Made by a program: the position numbers and the translations under genes
The notes under the pieces: model-generated
The model's input: the letters and a program-made list of their open reading frames with translations, nothing else
Databases searched by the model: none
What the model was told of the DNA's origin: nothing
Part shown: positions 23,940-32,799 of the stretch, piece after piece
Layout of the letters: each line of letters starts with the position of its first letter
Position numbering within the stretch: position 1 is the stretch's first letter
NCBI RefSeq assembly: GCF_002806945.1
Contig: NZ_NIHC01000006.1
Span: 1 to 64,000, forward strand
DNA: 64,000 bases
Direction: 5' to 3'
Origin: Marinobacter salexigens
Lineage (GTDB): Bacteria; Pseudomonadota; Gammaproteobacteria; Pseudomonadales; Oleiphilaceae

Positions 23940-25069
23940 TGCGCCACCTCCGCGTCTTTGGGCTTGAGCAGGCGTGCCAGGATGCCGAGGGCCTCCCTCG
24001 CAACAGGTGCATCCTCACCGGTTTCAGTTGCCTGCTGTATCTCCCTGAGCTCTTGCACCACTTCCCCCAGGTAACCATCCGCCTGCAGCTCGGCAATATC
24101 TTCCTCTGTGGGCTCCAGCTGAAGGCCGCTTCGATCGCAGGTCACGCTGCGATAACGAGCTTCTGCAATCGAGAGTGCTTCTGTGAGTTTTTGGTCGCCT
24201 GCCAGTGTAAGGGTGCCGTTAAGCTTCAAATCCAGTACCGAAGCCTCTGGCAATTGGCCTATGCGGGCCAGCAACTCATCCAGATCGGAAGGCACAGACA
24301 AGGTTTCCCGCCACTGGTGCCATTGATAACGGGCGGTTTCATGGCGGCTGACCTGCGGTGTTGCTCCCGGTTCTTCTATCTCAACAATCAACACGTAACC
24401 GGCATCGTTGTTGCGAAAGCGCTCGGGTTCCGGCGTACCGCTGTACCAGGTGCGTTCGTTTATCTGCTTGGCGCCGTGCCAGTCACCCAAGGCCAGGTAA
24501 TCCAGATTCGCTGTGGCAGCCCTGTCGGGGGCAATAGGGTTGGTGGAATCAATGTCATCTGCCAGCAAGCCCTGCACGCTGCCGTGGGCCAGGCCGATTC
24601 GAAGCATGTCGGGGGCTGTATCCAGGCTGGAAAAAGGTTGAGTCAGGTCGCCATAGGTATGGCGCTGGGTAAGGGGCGCAGACAGCACGGCGATGCCCTG
24701 CTCTGGCAAAGGTATCACACCCGGCTCAAGCGCAAGGTGAACGTTCTGTGGAACGGCTCCCAGTCGCTGTGCGCGGGTCCACACACTTTCGGAAAGTGCC
24801 GCATCGTGGTTGCCGGGCAACATTACCCAGGGGCCCGCGAAGCCACTGGTGGCGTTAAATACGCGCCTGATGGTGCGATCAGATACCGCTTGGGCATCAA
24901 ACACATCCCCTGCCACCAGCACGGCATCACACTGGTGCTCCGTAGCCAGCGCCGCCAGGCGCTCGATGGCTTTATACCGCGCTTCAACCAATGCCGCGCC
25001 ATCTTCAGCGCTGAACCGGCTATAGGTTCTCCCCATTTGCCAGTCTGCTGTGTGTAAAAACTTTGGCAC
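23936..25069 (-). CDS. SbcD/YhaO-like metallophosphoesterase nuclease
   Basis: This 377-residue protein begins with metal-binding motifs of the Mre11/SbcD family: HTADWQMGR, then VLVAGDVFDA and MLPGNHDA within the first ~100 residues, and later LAHGSVQG and YLALGDWHG. The C-terminal ~100 residues are helical and probably contact the ATPase partner encoded next. The four-base overlap with that gene supports fixed co-translation. It would be the Mn-dependent nuclease subunit of the complex, probably cytoplasmic and linked to DNA repair. Confidence 0.8.
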   Translation of the reverse strand: MPKFLHTADWQMGRTYSRFSAEDGAALVEARYKAIERLAALATEHQCDAVLVAGDVFDAQAVSDRTIRRVFNATSGFAGPWVMLPGNHDAALSESVWTRAQRLGAVPQNVHLALEPGVIPLPEQGIAVLSAPLTQRHTYGDLTQPFSSLDTAPDMLRIGLAHGSVQGLLADDIDSTNPIAPDRAATANLDYLALGDWHGAKQINERTWYSGTPEPERFRNNDAGYVLIVEIEEPGATPQVSRHETARYQWHQWRETLSVPSDLDELLARIGQLPEASVLDLKLNGTLTLAGDQKLTEALSIAEARYRSVTCDRSGLQLEPTEEDIAELQADGYLGEVVQELREIQQATETGEDAPVAREALGILARLLKPKDAEVAQ

Positions 25070-25123
25070 CTGCCTTCTCCTTGCCTCTTACCATTGCCAA
25101 CCGCCAGCATGGTACACTGTATT

Positions 25124-25210
25124 CAACTCAACGGGGTGCCGGGCAAATGCCGGGCTGAGACCATACCCGCGGAACCTGATCCGGATTATGCCGGCGAAGG
25201 GATTGAGCAC
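25124..25210 (+). promoter_or_regulatory. TPP (THI-box) riboswitch
   Basis: The conserved thi-box elements appear in order: GGGGTGCC, a variable stem, GGCTGAGA, ACCC, GAACCTGATCCGG, then ATGCCGGCGAAGGGA. CTCAA (25127-25131) and TTGAG (25203-25207) close the P1 stem. It precedes thiB by 77 bp, so thiamine uptake should be switched off when thiamine pyrophosphate is plentiful. A TACACT -10-like box lies just upstream (25113-25118). Confidence 0.95.
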
Positions 25211-25286
25211 TCACCACAGCCGGTGGGGCCCGCGACATGGCAGCCAATTATGGCCACCCCTCACTTGTTGCGGAGGATACACCACC

Positions 25287-26291
25287 ATGCTCACCCGAGC
25301 GTTTGCACTGCTCCTGCTTGCCTTGGCTTGTGCGCCTGCCTATGCCCAGAAGGCAGCCACTCTCACTGTGTATACCCACCCCTCGTTTGCCGCAGAATGG
25401 GGCCCAGGGCCAGCCATAAAGGAAGCCTTCGAGCAAACCTGCAATTGCCGGATCAACTATGTGGTTCTGGACAGCGGCGGCGATATTCTCCAGCGCCTGC
25501 GCCTTGAGGGCGAAAGCACTCAGGCCGATGTGGTTCTGGGGCTGGACACCGCCACCATGGAAACTACCCGGCAAACCGGTTTGCTGGCAAATCATGAAAC
25601 CGATCTTTCGGCCCTGACTCTGCCCATCAAGTGGCAAGACCCGGTATTTGTACCTTACGACTGGGGCTACTTTGCGTTCGTTTACGATACCGAACAACTG
25701 CCTGAGCCGCCAAAAAGCCTGGAAGCACTGATCACTGCCCCTGATGACCTGAAGATCATCATCCAGGACCCCAGAACCAGCACCCCCGGCCTTGGCTTGC
25801 TGCTCTGGATGCGCCATGTATACGGGGATCAGGCAGCTGAAAAATGGCAGCAACTCAACGGCAAGATTCTCACCACAACCAAGAGCTGGAGCGACGGCTA
25901 TTTCTCGCTGTTTATGAACGGTGAGGCGCCAATGATTCTCTCCTACAGCACCTCCCCGGCTTATCACATGGCCGTGGATAAGACTGACCGTTACCAGGCC
26001 GTTCAATTTGATGAAGGCCACTACCTGCAGGTTGAGGTAGCCGCTCTGGTGGAGTCATCCAGCCAGAAACAGCTTGGGCGTGACTTTCTCGACTTTATGC
26101 TGACTGCAGATTTCCAGCGGCACATTCCCCTTAAAAACGTGATGTACCCGGCCACTGACCTGGGCGATGAATTGCCGTCTGTTTTCGGCAGGCTGATCCA
26201 GCCAGAGGAAGCGTTGTATTTTGAGCCTAAAACGGTCAGCGATAGCCGCCGCCAATGGATGAACGAGTGGCTGGATGCCATGACACGCTAA
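25287..26291 (+). CDS. thiB: Thiamine ABC transporter, periplasmic binding protein
   Basis: Translation from the ATG at 25287, behind a CGGAGGAT ribosome site, gives 334 residues. A signal peptide ends at PAYA near residue 20, then LTVYTHPSFAAEWGPGP begins the mature binding protein. The fold matches ThiB/Fe-type class II solute-binding proteins, with VPYDWGYFAFVYD and NGEAPMILSYSTSPAY in the binding cleft. The open frame extends further upstream through the riboswitch, but that part is not a plausible protein. It is followed 9 bp later by thiP. It delivers thiamine or its phosphates from the periplasm. Confidence 0.9.
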   Translation: MLTRAFALLLLALACAPAYAQKAATLTVYTHPSFAAEWGPGPAIKEAFEQTCNCRINYVVLDSGGDILQRLRLEGESTQADVVLGLDTATMETTRQTGLLANHETDLSALTLPIKWQDPVFVPYDWGYFAFVYDTEQLPEPPKSLEALITAPDDLKIIIQDPRTSTPGLGLLLWMRHVYGDQAAEKWQQLNGKILTTTKSWSDGYFSLFMNGEAPMILSYSTSPAYHMAVDKTDRYQAVQFDEGHYLQVEVAALVESSSQKQLGRDFLDFMLTADFQRHIPLKNVMYPATDLGDELPSVFGRLIQPEEALYFEPKTVSDSRRQWMNEWLDAMTR

Positions 26292-26300
26292 TCACGGCCC

Positions 26301-28025
26301 ATGAACAGCCTCCCTGAACACCCACAACATTCGCCAGCTTCACACTTGGCACCTTGGCGGTCTGCCCCTTTCAGCCATTCCGGTTGGCGGCTCTGGCCGG
26401 GGCTCGCGATTGTCGGTGCGCTGGTGCTGCTCTCTCTAGCGGGTTTGGGCGCGCTTGTCTGGGAGGCTTCCCTGCCGGAGGTCAGCCAACTCTGGCAAAG
26501 CCGTTATTTGCGCACCGTGATCACCTTTACCATCTGGCAGGCGTTTCTTTCTGTTGTACTCAGCCTGGTTGTGGCTATTCCGATTGCCAGAATTCTTGCC
26601 AGGCAACCTGCATTTCCCGGGCGTGCTGTTCTGCTGCGGCTGATGGAACTGAGCCTGGTGCTGCCTTCAATTGTTGCGGTATCCGGCCTGGTTAGCGTGT
26701 ATGGCCGTCAAGGCTGGTTCACTGGCTTTGCCAACGACTGGCTTGGCGCCTCCTGGAATCTCTATGGCATCAACGGCATTGTCCTGGCCCATGTGTTTTT
26801 CAATGCGCCGTTGGCAGCGCGGATTCTGCTGCAGGCCATTGAGGGCGCCCCGTCATCGCAACTCAGGGTAGCGGCCCAGCTCGGCCTTGGCCGCTGGTGG
26901 TACTGGCGTGCGGTGGAGTGGCCGGCCATAAAGCCGGTTCTGCCCGGTGTTGCAGCCCTGGTATTCACCCTTTGCTTTACCAGCTTTGCCATAGTGATGA
27001 CTTTGGGCGGGGGGCCTGCGGCAACCACCATAGAGGTTGCCATCTACCAGTCTTTGCGCTTCGAATTCGATTCCGGCCAGGCTGCGCTTCTTGCCATGGT
27101 TCAGCTGTTGATCTGCGGCTTCCTCTGGTGGCTGGCAGCGCGCCGTGGGCTTACCGCTTCTCTACTTCCAGACAGGCGGGTAGCTTCCCACCGCACCAAG
27201 GCCGGCAGCACTCTCTGGGCCCGCATGTCAGATGGAACTGTTCTGGTAGTGTTTGTGCTGTTTCTGGTGATGCCGCTGTTGGCCATCTTGATCAGAGGGC
27301 TTCCCGGCATGGGGAGCGCCTTCTTCCCGCAAGGTAGCTTCTCGGTAAATCCCGCTCTGCTTGATGCCACAATGAGAAGTTTGGCTATCGCCCTGCCCGC
27401 CGGTTTGATGTCTGTATGCGCGGCCCTGCTTATTCTGGCTTCCGGAACCACCACAAAGACACCTGCTATCACCCGGCTTACCGATGTAGCAGCCTATTTA
27501 CCTTTGATGATTCCGCCGCTGGTTCTCGGCACCGGCCTGTTCCTGCTGTTTCGCCCCAGCCTTGGCAGCTCAAATGAAGGGTTGATATTGGTTACCTTGA
27601 TCAACGCCATGATGGCGCTGCCCTTTGTTTTGCAGATGCTAAAAGGGCCACTGGGTAGCCTGGATTCCGCCAGCCGCCAACAAGCAGATCAGCTTGGCGT
27701 ACTGGGCTGGTATCGCTGGCGCTGGCTACACTGGCCGAGAATGCGCCGGCCACTGGCCCTGGCCATGGCCTACGGCACAGGCTTATCGCTGGGGGATTTC
27801 GGTGTTATCGCCCTGTTTGGCACACCGGGCCAGCCTACCTTGCCAGTGTTGCTTTATCAGCAACTCGGCAGCTACCGAATTGATGCAGCCGCTGCCACAG
27901 GGCTTTGGCTGGTGCTGCTTCTGCTGGCGCTGTTTAGTCTTTTTAGCAGATTGGGTTCGCCTTGGTATAAAACCGGCCTGGCGGCCAAACCATCCCGAAG
28001 TGTTCCGGAGCCTGAACATGCTTGA
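26301..28025 (+). CDS. thiP: Thiamine ABC transporter, permease
   Basis: This 574-residue inner-membrane protein consists of two fused permease halves of about six segments each, as in ThiP. The first half contains RVAAQLGLGRWWYWRAVEWP and the second QADQLGVLGWYRWRWLHWP; both are the cytoplasmic EAA loops that contact the ATPase. It lies between thiB and thiQ and its last eight bases overlap thiQ. It forms the thiamine channel. Confidence 0.9.
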   Translation: MNSLPEHPQHSPASHLAPWRSAPFSHSGWRLWPGLAIVGALVLLSLAGLGALVWEASLPEVSQLWQSRYLRTVITFTIWQAFLSVVLSLVVAIPIARILARQPAFPGRAVLLRLMELSLVLPSIVAVSGLVSVYGRQGWFTGFANDWLGASWNLYGINGIVLAHVFFNAPLAARILLQAIEGAPSSQLRVAAQLGLGRWWYWRAVEWPAIKPVLPGVAALVFTLCFTSFAIVMTLGGGPAATTIEVAIYQSLRFEFDSGQAALLAMVQLLICGFLWWLAARRGLTASLLPDRRVASHRTKAGSTLWARMSDGTVLVVFVLFLVMPLLAILIRGLPGMGSAFFPQGSFSVNPALLDATMRSLAIALPAGLMSVCAALLILASGTTTKTPAITRLTDVAAYLPLMIPPLVLGTGLFLLFRPSLGSSNEGLILVTLINAMMALPFVLQMLKGPLGSLDSASRQQADQLGVLGWYRWRWLHWPRMRRPLALAMAYGTGLSLGDFGVIALFGTPGQPTLPVLLYQQLGSYRIDAAAATGLWLVLLLLALFSLFSRLGSPWYKTGLAAKPSRSVPEPEHA

Positions 28026-28632
28026 AGTAAGAAACCTGGTATTTGCATACCCGGACCAGGAGCGCCCATGGAATTTCGATTTCACTGTGGAGTCGGGGCA
28101 ATGCATCGCCATTCATGGTGCCAGTGGATCCGGGAAGTCTACCCTGATGAACCTGCTAGCAGGTTTTCTTGAGCCACAATCCGGCGATATTCTTTGGCAA
28201 AACGAAAGCCTGCGCCAGCGGCCACCCTGGCAACGACCAATGACCAGCGTGTTCCAGGAGCACAACCTGTTCGAACACCTTGATGTAGAGACAAACATCG
28301 GGCTTGGCATCCACCCTGGTTTAAAACTCACACGGGAGGATCAGCAGGCTATCGATAAAGGCTTACACAGTGTTGGCCTTGGCGGACTGGGCAAGCGCAT
28401 GCCCGGCGACCTCTCCGGCGGTCAGCGGCAGCGCGTTGCGCTTCTGCGGGCGATATTACGCCAGCAACCAGTGATGCTTCTGGATGAGCCACTTACGGGC
28501 CTGGATGCCGATACGCGGGATTTGCTCCGGCAGATCCTGCTTGAAGAGAAAGCCCGGGGTACACTCATTGTGCTGGCCAGTCATGATGAAGAAGACCGTC
28601 GGATACTGGCAGATAGCGTTCACAGCCTCTAA
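28018..28632 (+). CDS. thiQ: Thiamine ABC transporter, ATPase
   Basis: Starting at the ATG at 28018, which overlaps the thiP stop, this 204-residue protein has Walker A GASGSGKST near residue 38, the signature LSGGQRQRVALLRA near 130, Walker B VMLLDEPLTGLD and the switch His in ASHDEEDR. Start at 28018 gives the usual MLEVRNLVFAYP opening, whereas a longer frame upstream has no ABC features. It powers thiamine import. Confidence 0.9.
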   Translation: MLEVRNLVFAYPDQERPWNFDFTVESGQCIAIHGASGSGKSTLMNLLAGFLEPQSGDILWQNESLRQRPPWQRPMTSVFQEHNLFEHLDVETNIGLGIHPGLKLTREDQQAIDKGLHSVGLGGLGKRMPGDLSGGQRQRVALLRAILRQQPVMLLDEPLTGLDADTRDLLRQILLEEKARGTLIVLASHDEEDRRILADSVHSL

Positions 28633-28673
28633 GCTAGAGAGCTAACAAACCAACCAACGGAATTCTGACACCC

Positions 28674-29843
28674 GTGCCCATCCGTGCCAGCTCCCCGAAA
28701 AATCAAAACACTTCACCGAATAAACGCCAGCCGGGATCTCTGGCGAGCGAAAATGGCAAGCTGATTATTTGTGGTGACTGGACGCTGGCCGACTATACGG
28801 CACTCAAACACCATGTTAAGTCGCGCTCTGACCAAAGCTGGACTGTCCCCAATATTAACCTCGAAAATCTTGGGCGTGTTGATACCGCAGGCGCATCACT
28901 TTTGGTCAGCCTTCTAGGGACAGAAACACTCATTGCACTGGCAAAAGGCAACGCCAATCTGCCCAAGGAGCTGAGCGCGCTATTGCTCGCCGTGGCAGAG
29001 GCAATGAAAGAGAAACCCGCACCTGAGCCGGAAAGCCTGGCACCGACCACTCTATTTTTGTCAGAAACCGGCAAAAGGGTCGAAGCGGTCTGGCACCTCA
29101 CCTACCTGTTAGCGGGTTTTATTGGCCAGATTGTCGCAACGTTGCTTGCTATTTTGCCAAGGCCTGGTCGCTGGCGCGTAACACCGTTCGTAGCGGCCAT
29201 CCAGAATACCGGGCTCAACGCTCTTCCTATTGTTGCTCTGCTCACATTCCTGGTAGGCGCCGTAGTGGCGTTCCTGGGGGCCACCGTTCTGAAAGACTTC
29301 GGCGCCACCATTTACACCGTCAACCTGGTCGCTTTCTCCTTTTTAAGGGAGTTTGGTGTTCTGCTAGCAGCCATTTTGCTGGCAGGCCGCACGGCGAGCG
29401 CCTTCACCGCCCAAATCGGTGCCATGAAAGTGAACGAAGAACTGGATGCCATCCGCACACTGGGGCTGGACCCGGTTGAGTTGCTTGTGGTTCCGCGTGT
29501 TCTGGCAATGATGGTCAGCCTGCCTATTCTTACTTTTGTAGGAATGCTTTCGGGCTTGGTGGGCGGCGGGCTGGTTTGCGCCATTGCTCTGGATATTACG
29601 CCAACACAGTTCATGGCCATTGCAGAACGGGACATTGCACTCAAGCACTTCCTTGTTGGCATGTCGAAAGCACCCATCTTTGCCTTTTTGATTGCTGCAA
29701 TCGGGTGTCTTGAGGGCTTAAAGGTAGGCGGCAGTGCACAGTCCGTTGGTGTGCACACCACATCCAGCGTGGTGCAGTCTATTTTTATGGTGATTCTTCT
29801 CGACGCCGTAGCAGCGCTCTTCTTCATGGAAATGGGCTGGTAA
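28674..29843 (+). CDS. MlaE-family lipid ABC permease with fused STAS domain
   Basis: This 389-residue protein starts at GTG 28674. Residues ~22-110 form a STAS-like domain (LIICGDWTLADYTALKHH, then NLGRVDTAGASLLVSLL), as in MlaB. The rest is an MlaE permease with about five membrane segments and the motif AGRTASAFTAQIGAMKVNEELDAI. In the classical mla operon MlaB is a separate gene; here it is joined to the permease. It heads a four-gene operon with an ATPase, an MCE protein and a lipoprotein, an order resembling Pseudomonas PA3211-PA3214. It likely moves phospholipids or other lipids between inner and outer membrane. Confidence 0.85.
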   Translation: MPIRASSPKNQNTSPNKRQPGSLASENGKLIICGDWTLADYTALKHHVKSRSDQSWTVPNINLENLGRVDTAGASLLVSLLGTETLIALAKGNANLPKELSALLLAVAEAMKEKPAPEPESLAPTTLFLSETGKRVEAVWHLTYLLAGFIGQIVATLLAILPRPGRWRVTPFVAAIQNTGLNALPIVALLTFLVGAVVAFLGATVLKDFGATIYTVNLVAFSFLREFGVLLAAILLAGRTASAFTAQIGAMKVNEELDAIRTLGLDPVELLVVPRVLAMMVSLPILTFVGMLSGLVGGGLVCAIALDITPTQFMAIAERDIALKHFLVGMSKAPIFAFLIAAIGCLEGLKVGGSAQSVGVHTTSSVVQSIFMVILLDAVAALFFMEMGW

Positions 29844-29846
29844 ACC

Positions 29847-30677
29847 ATGACGAAGCCACAACCTCATAAAACCAACCCCCAGTCCTCGCCTGTCATCGCA
29901 GTGCGCGGGCTTGATAACCGGTTTGGCAGCCATATTGTTCATAAACATCTTGATCTCGACCTTTTCAGGGGAGAGATTCTGGGCGTTGTTGGTGGTTCCG
30001 GAACCGGTAAATCTGTGCTTCTGAGAAGCATCGTGGGCTTGCTCAAGCCTTCAGCAGGCCAGATACGGGTATTTGGGAAAGACCTCGATGAACTCAGCGC
30101 AGCGGAGCGTTCCGAAACCGAGCAGCGCTTTGGGGTTCTGTTTCAGCGGGGCGCGCTGTTCACATCGTTGAATCTGCTGCAGAATATTTCTTTGCCTTTG
30201 ATAGAGCACTGCGGCCTTTCCCGTTCAGATGCCGAAGACATCGCCTGTATGAAGCTTAGCCTCACGGGGCTGCCACCAGACTCTGCGCTCAAGTACCCGT
30301 CGGAACTTTCCGGTGGTATGGTCAAGCGTGCGGCGCTGGCACGGGCTCTGGCCATGGATCCGGAAGTTCTGTTTCTGGATGAACCTACCGCAGGCCTGGA
30401 CCCAATTGGCGCAGCCGCTTTTGACAAATTGATTGTGACTCTTCGGGACGCATTGGGGCTGACTGTGTTTCTGGTCACCCACGATTTGGATACGCTCTAC
30501 ACGTCCTGCGACAGGGTCGCCGTTCTGTCCCAACAAAAGGTTCTTGTGGCAGACAGGATCGAAACAGTCGCAACAACAGACGATGACTGGATCCAGGACT
30601 ATTTTCAGGGCCCCCGCGGACGGGCCGCCAGCTACGCATTCCGGGCTCAAAAACGAGCCGGCTACGGGAGTAAGTGA
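29847..30677 (+). CDS. MlaF-like ABC ATPase
   Basis: This 276-residue protein has Walker A VGGSGTGKSVLLRS near residue 50, signature ELSGGMVKRAALARALA and Walker B VLFLDEPTAGLDPIGAAAFD. The SGGM signature and GLDP stretch are typical of MlaF/Mkl-type ATPases. It begins three bases after the permease stop and overlaps the MCE gene by four bases. It energises the lipid transporter from the cytoplasm. Confidence 0.85.
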   Translation: MTKPQPHKTNPQSSPVIAVRGLDNRFGSHIVHKHLDLDLFRGEILGVVGGSGTGKSVLLRSIVGLLKPSAGQIRVFGKDLDELSAAERSETEQRFGVLFQRGALFTSLNLLQNISLPLIEHCGLSRSDAEDIACMKLSLTGLPPDSALKYPSELSGGMVKRAALARALAMDPEVLFLDEPTAGLDPIGAAAFDKLIVTLRDALGLTVFLVTHDLDTLYTSCDRVAVLSQQKVLVADRIETVATTDDDWIQDYFQGPRGRAASYAFRAQKRAGYGSK

Positions 30678-31618
30678 TTATGGAACCAAAAGCACACCAC
30701 CTGGTCATCGGCCTGTTTACGTTGATCGCGGTGTTGGCTGCCTTGCTGTTCGCCTTGTGGCTGGCCAAGTCCTCTGCAGACCGCGAATGGTCCTATTACG
30801 AAATCATTTTTGACCAGACTGTAGGCGGCCTTTCCAAGGGCAATCCTGTTCTTTATAGTGGCGTGGTTGTGGGCGATGTACTGGATTTGAATCTCGACCC
30901 GGACAAGCCTGGTCACGTGCGGGTTCTGGTTCGTGTTGAACAGAGCGTCCCCGTGCGCAAAAACACTCGTGCCGGCCTGGTGTTGGCCAACATTGCAGGC
31001 AGTATGAGTGTTCAGTTCAGCGGCGGAAGTAAGGACAGTCCTGTACTGAATGGCACCCGATCTGCCCCCGCATTGATTACCGCCGAACCTTCAGCCTTTA
31101 AAAGCCTCCTGACCAATGGCGAAGCCCTTTTGACCAAAGCAGAACAACTGCTCACCAGCGCTAACACGCTTCTCTCCAAGGAAAATACTGAAAACCTGAC
31201 CGCTATCCTGAGCAATACACGCCAAGCAAGTGAATCCCTGCTAGACAGCCGAGAGCAAGTAGTGGCTTTGCTGACACGCATGGACGATGCCAGTCAACGT
31301 GCTGCCGAAGCCGCGTCAAAAGTCTCCAGTGTGTCGGATAATGCAAACGCCCTGCTGCACAATGAGGCGAAATCGGTACTAAACAGCATGAACTTAGCCA
31401 TGACCAGAGTTCAGGAAACTGTTGTTCGAATAGATGATTTAACCCGGCATAACGAAGGCGCGCTGGATACAGGGCTTCGGGGTATGGGCGAGCTGGCACC
31501 CGCATTAAGAGAACTTCGCAGCACCTTGAGAAATCTGAACCAATTTACCCGTCGTCTCGAAGAAGACCCCAGAGGCACTCTCTTGGGCGGCCCCGCAATC
31601 AAGGAGGTGTCCCAGTGA
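30674..31618 (+). CDS. MCE-domain protein (MlaD-like)
   Basis: This 314-residue protein has one N-terminal membrane anchor (about residues 8-30), then one MCE domain (YEIIFDQTVGGLSKGNPVLYSG through VRVLVRVEQSVPVRKNTRA). A long helical, periplasmic tail follows with repeated TKAEQLLTSANTLLSKEN-type heptads. One MCE domain and a coiled-coil tail fit a periplasmic hexamer that binds lipid. It overlaps genes on both sides by four bases. Confidence 0.85.
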   Translation: MIMEPKAHHLVIGLFTLIAVLAALLFALWLAKSSADREWSYYEIIFDQTVGGLSKGNPVLYSGVVVGDVLDLNLDPDKPGHVRVLVRVEQSVPVRKNTRAGLVLANIAGSMSVQFSGGSKDSPVLNGTRSAPALITAEPSAFKSLLTNGEALLTKAEQLLTSANTLLSKENTENLTAILSNTRQASESLLDSREQVVALLTRMDDASQRAAEAASKVSSVSDNANALLHNEAKSVLNSMNLAMTRVQETVVRIDDLTRHNEGALDTGLRGMGELAPALRELRSTLRNLNQFTRRLEEDPRGTLLGGPAIKEVSQ

Positions 31619-32244
31619 ACAGATCGACTGCAACAGCCTTAAGGGCAGCGGGCATCGCTCTGAGCATTTCAGGAATACTGACTGCGTGTACGGTATTTCC
31701 TGTGCCAGAAGCACCCAGAGTTATGGATCTCCCTGTGCCTCAGGCACTCAAAACAAACACGACAAGCCGGCCGGAAAGCCTTCGGATTGATACACCCAGG
31801 GCTTCAAATCCTTACAACAGCTCGCGAATTCTGGCAAAACCTCAACCATGGGAGTTCAGGGTATACGGTGGCGTTCGGTGGCGGGATTCAGTGCCGGTTC
31901 TTTTGCAGGATATGCTTGCGGGTGCGTTCAGGGCTAGCGCAAGTTTTCAGCATGTGGCCATAGATTCTGGACCAGGCAATACTGACCTCAACCTCGCCAC
32001 AGAGATTATAGCTTTTCACGCTGTCACCCATAGCGACAGCACTCGGGTGACTATCGAGGTATTCGGGCAACTGGTCGACAGCCGCTCACAGAAAACCCTC
32101 TGCTCTAACAGCTTCACCGTCTCCAAGCCTGCCGGAAACACCAATATTGACGAGGTAGTTCTAGCCTTCGGCACCGCCGGGGACCAACTTGCAGACGAAA
32201 TTATCGCCTGGGCAAAGAATTGTAACGCGGCGCCCCCGGGTTAA
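31615..32244 (+). CDS. PqiC/YmbA-like auxiliary lipoprotein
   Basis: This 209-residue protein has a lipoprotein signal ending GILTAC near residue 24. The mature part has the ABC-type auxiliary lipoprotein pattern (RVYGGVRWRDSVPVLLQDML, then ASFQHVAIDSG and a strand-rich C-terminus). Members pair with MCE transporters and probably sit in the outer membrane as the far end of the pathway. Its stop shares TTAA with the convergent pgsA stop. Confidence 0.8.
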   Translation: MNRSTATALRAAGIALSISGILTACTVFPVPEAPRVMDLPVPQALKTNTTSRPESLRIDTPRASNPYNSSRILAKPQPWEFRVYGGVRWRDSVPVLLQDMLAGAFRASASFQHVAIDSGPGNTDLNLATEIIAFHAVTHSDSTRVTIEVFGQLVDSRSQKTLCSNSFTVSKPAGNTNIDEVVLAFGTAGDQLADEIIAWAKNCNAAPPG

Positions 32245-32792
32245 TTTTTTTCGGGAAACAGGTCTGGCCAGGCAGCTTTGATGTACAGCCCCATAGACCA
32301 AAGCGTTAATATTGCAGCGATATACAGCAGCCCTACCGCGATATCCGACAGAAGCTGTCCGGGGGGGAAGGCCAACAACCCCACAATCGAAGCCATCTGT
32401 GCTGTGGTTTTAATCTTGCCGATATAAGACACAGCTACGCTTGCGCGGCTACCGATTTCAGCCATCCATTCCCGCAGTGCGGAAATCACAATTTCACGGC
32501 AGATTATCACCGTTGCTGGAATGGTCAGCAAAATTGCAGAATATTCCTGAATCAGCATTGCCAGTGCGACGGCTACCATCAACTTATCTGCAACCGGGTC
32601 GAGAAAGGCACCGAAGGGTGTGCTTTGATCAAGCTTGCGGGCAAGGTAGCCATCCAGCCAGTCCGTTGCCGCCGCCAACCCGAAAATCGCTGCACTGGCC
32701 ATATAGCTCCAATGCATGGGGAGATAAAACACCGCCACAAAGACCGGGATCATGATGATGCGGGAGAGTGTGAGCAGGTTCGGTAAATTCAT
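32241..32792 (-). CDS. pgsA: CDP-diacylglycerol-glycerol-3-phosphate phosphatidyltransferase
   Basis: Starting at the ATG at 32792 gives 183 residues beginning MNLPNLLTLSRI, the usual PgsA opening. Starts further upstream overlap uvrC and add residues with no family match. The CDP-alcohol phosphotransferase motif is visible as DWLDGYLARKLDQSTPFGAFLDPVADK near residues 55-82, carrying the D-G...AR...G...D...D metal-binding residues. About four membrane segments follow. It makes phosphatidylglycerophosphate at the inner membrane and lies just downstream of uvrC, as in Pseudomonas. Confidence 0.9.
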   Translation of the reverse strand: MNLPNLLTLSRIIMIPVFVAVFYLPMHWSYMASAAIFGLAAATDWLDGYLARKLDQSTPFGAFLDPVADKLMVAVALAMLIQEYSAILLTIPATVIICREIVISALREWMAEIGSRASVAVSYIGKIKTTAQMASIVGLLAFPPGQLLSDIAVGLLYIAAILTLWSMGLYIKAAWPDLFPEKN

Positions 32793-32799
32793 ACGATTA

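Noticed and set aside
23939..25057. Long plus-strand open frame of 372 codons antisense to the metallophosphoesterase gene
   Set aside because: The minus-strand frame has clear catalytic motifs, and the antisense frame has no family features and an unusual Cys/Gly-rich composition. It is a shadow.
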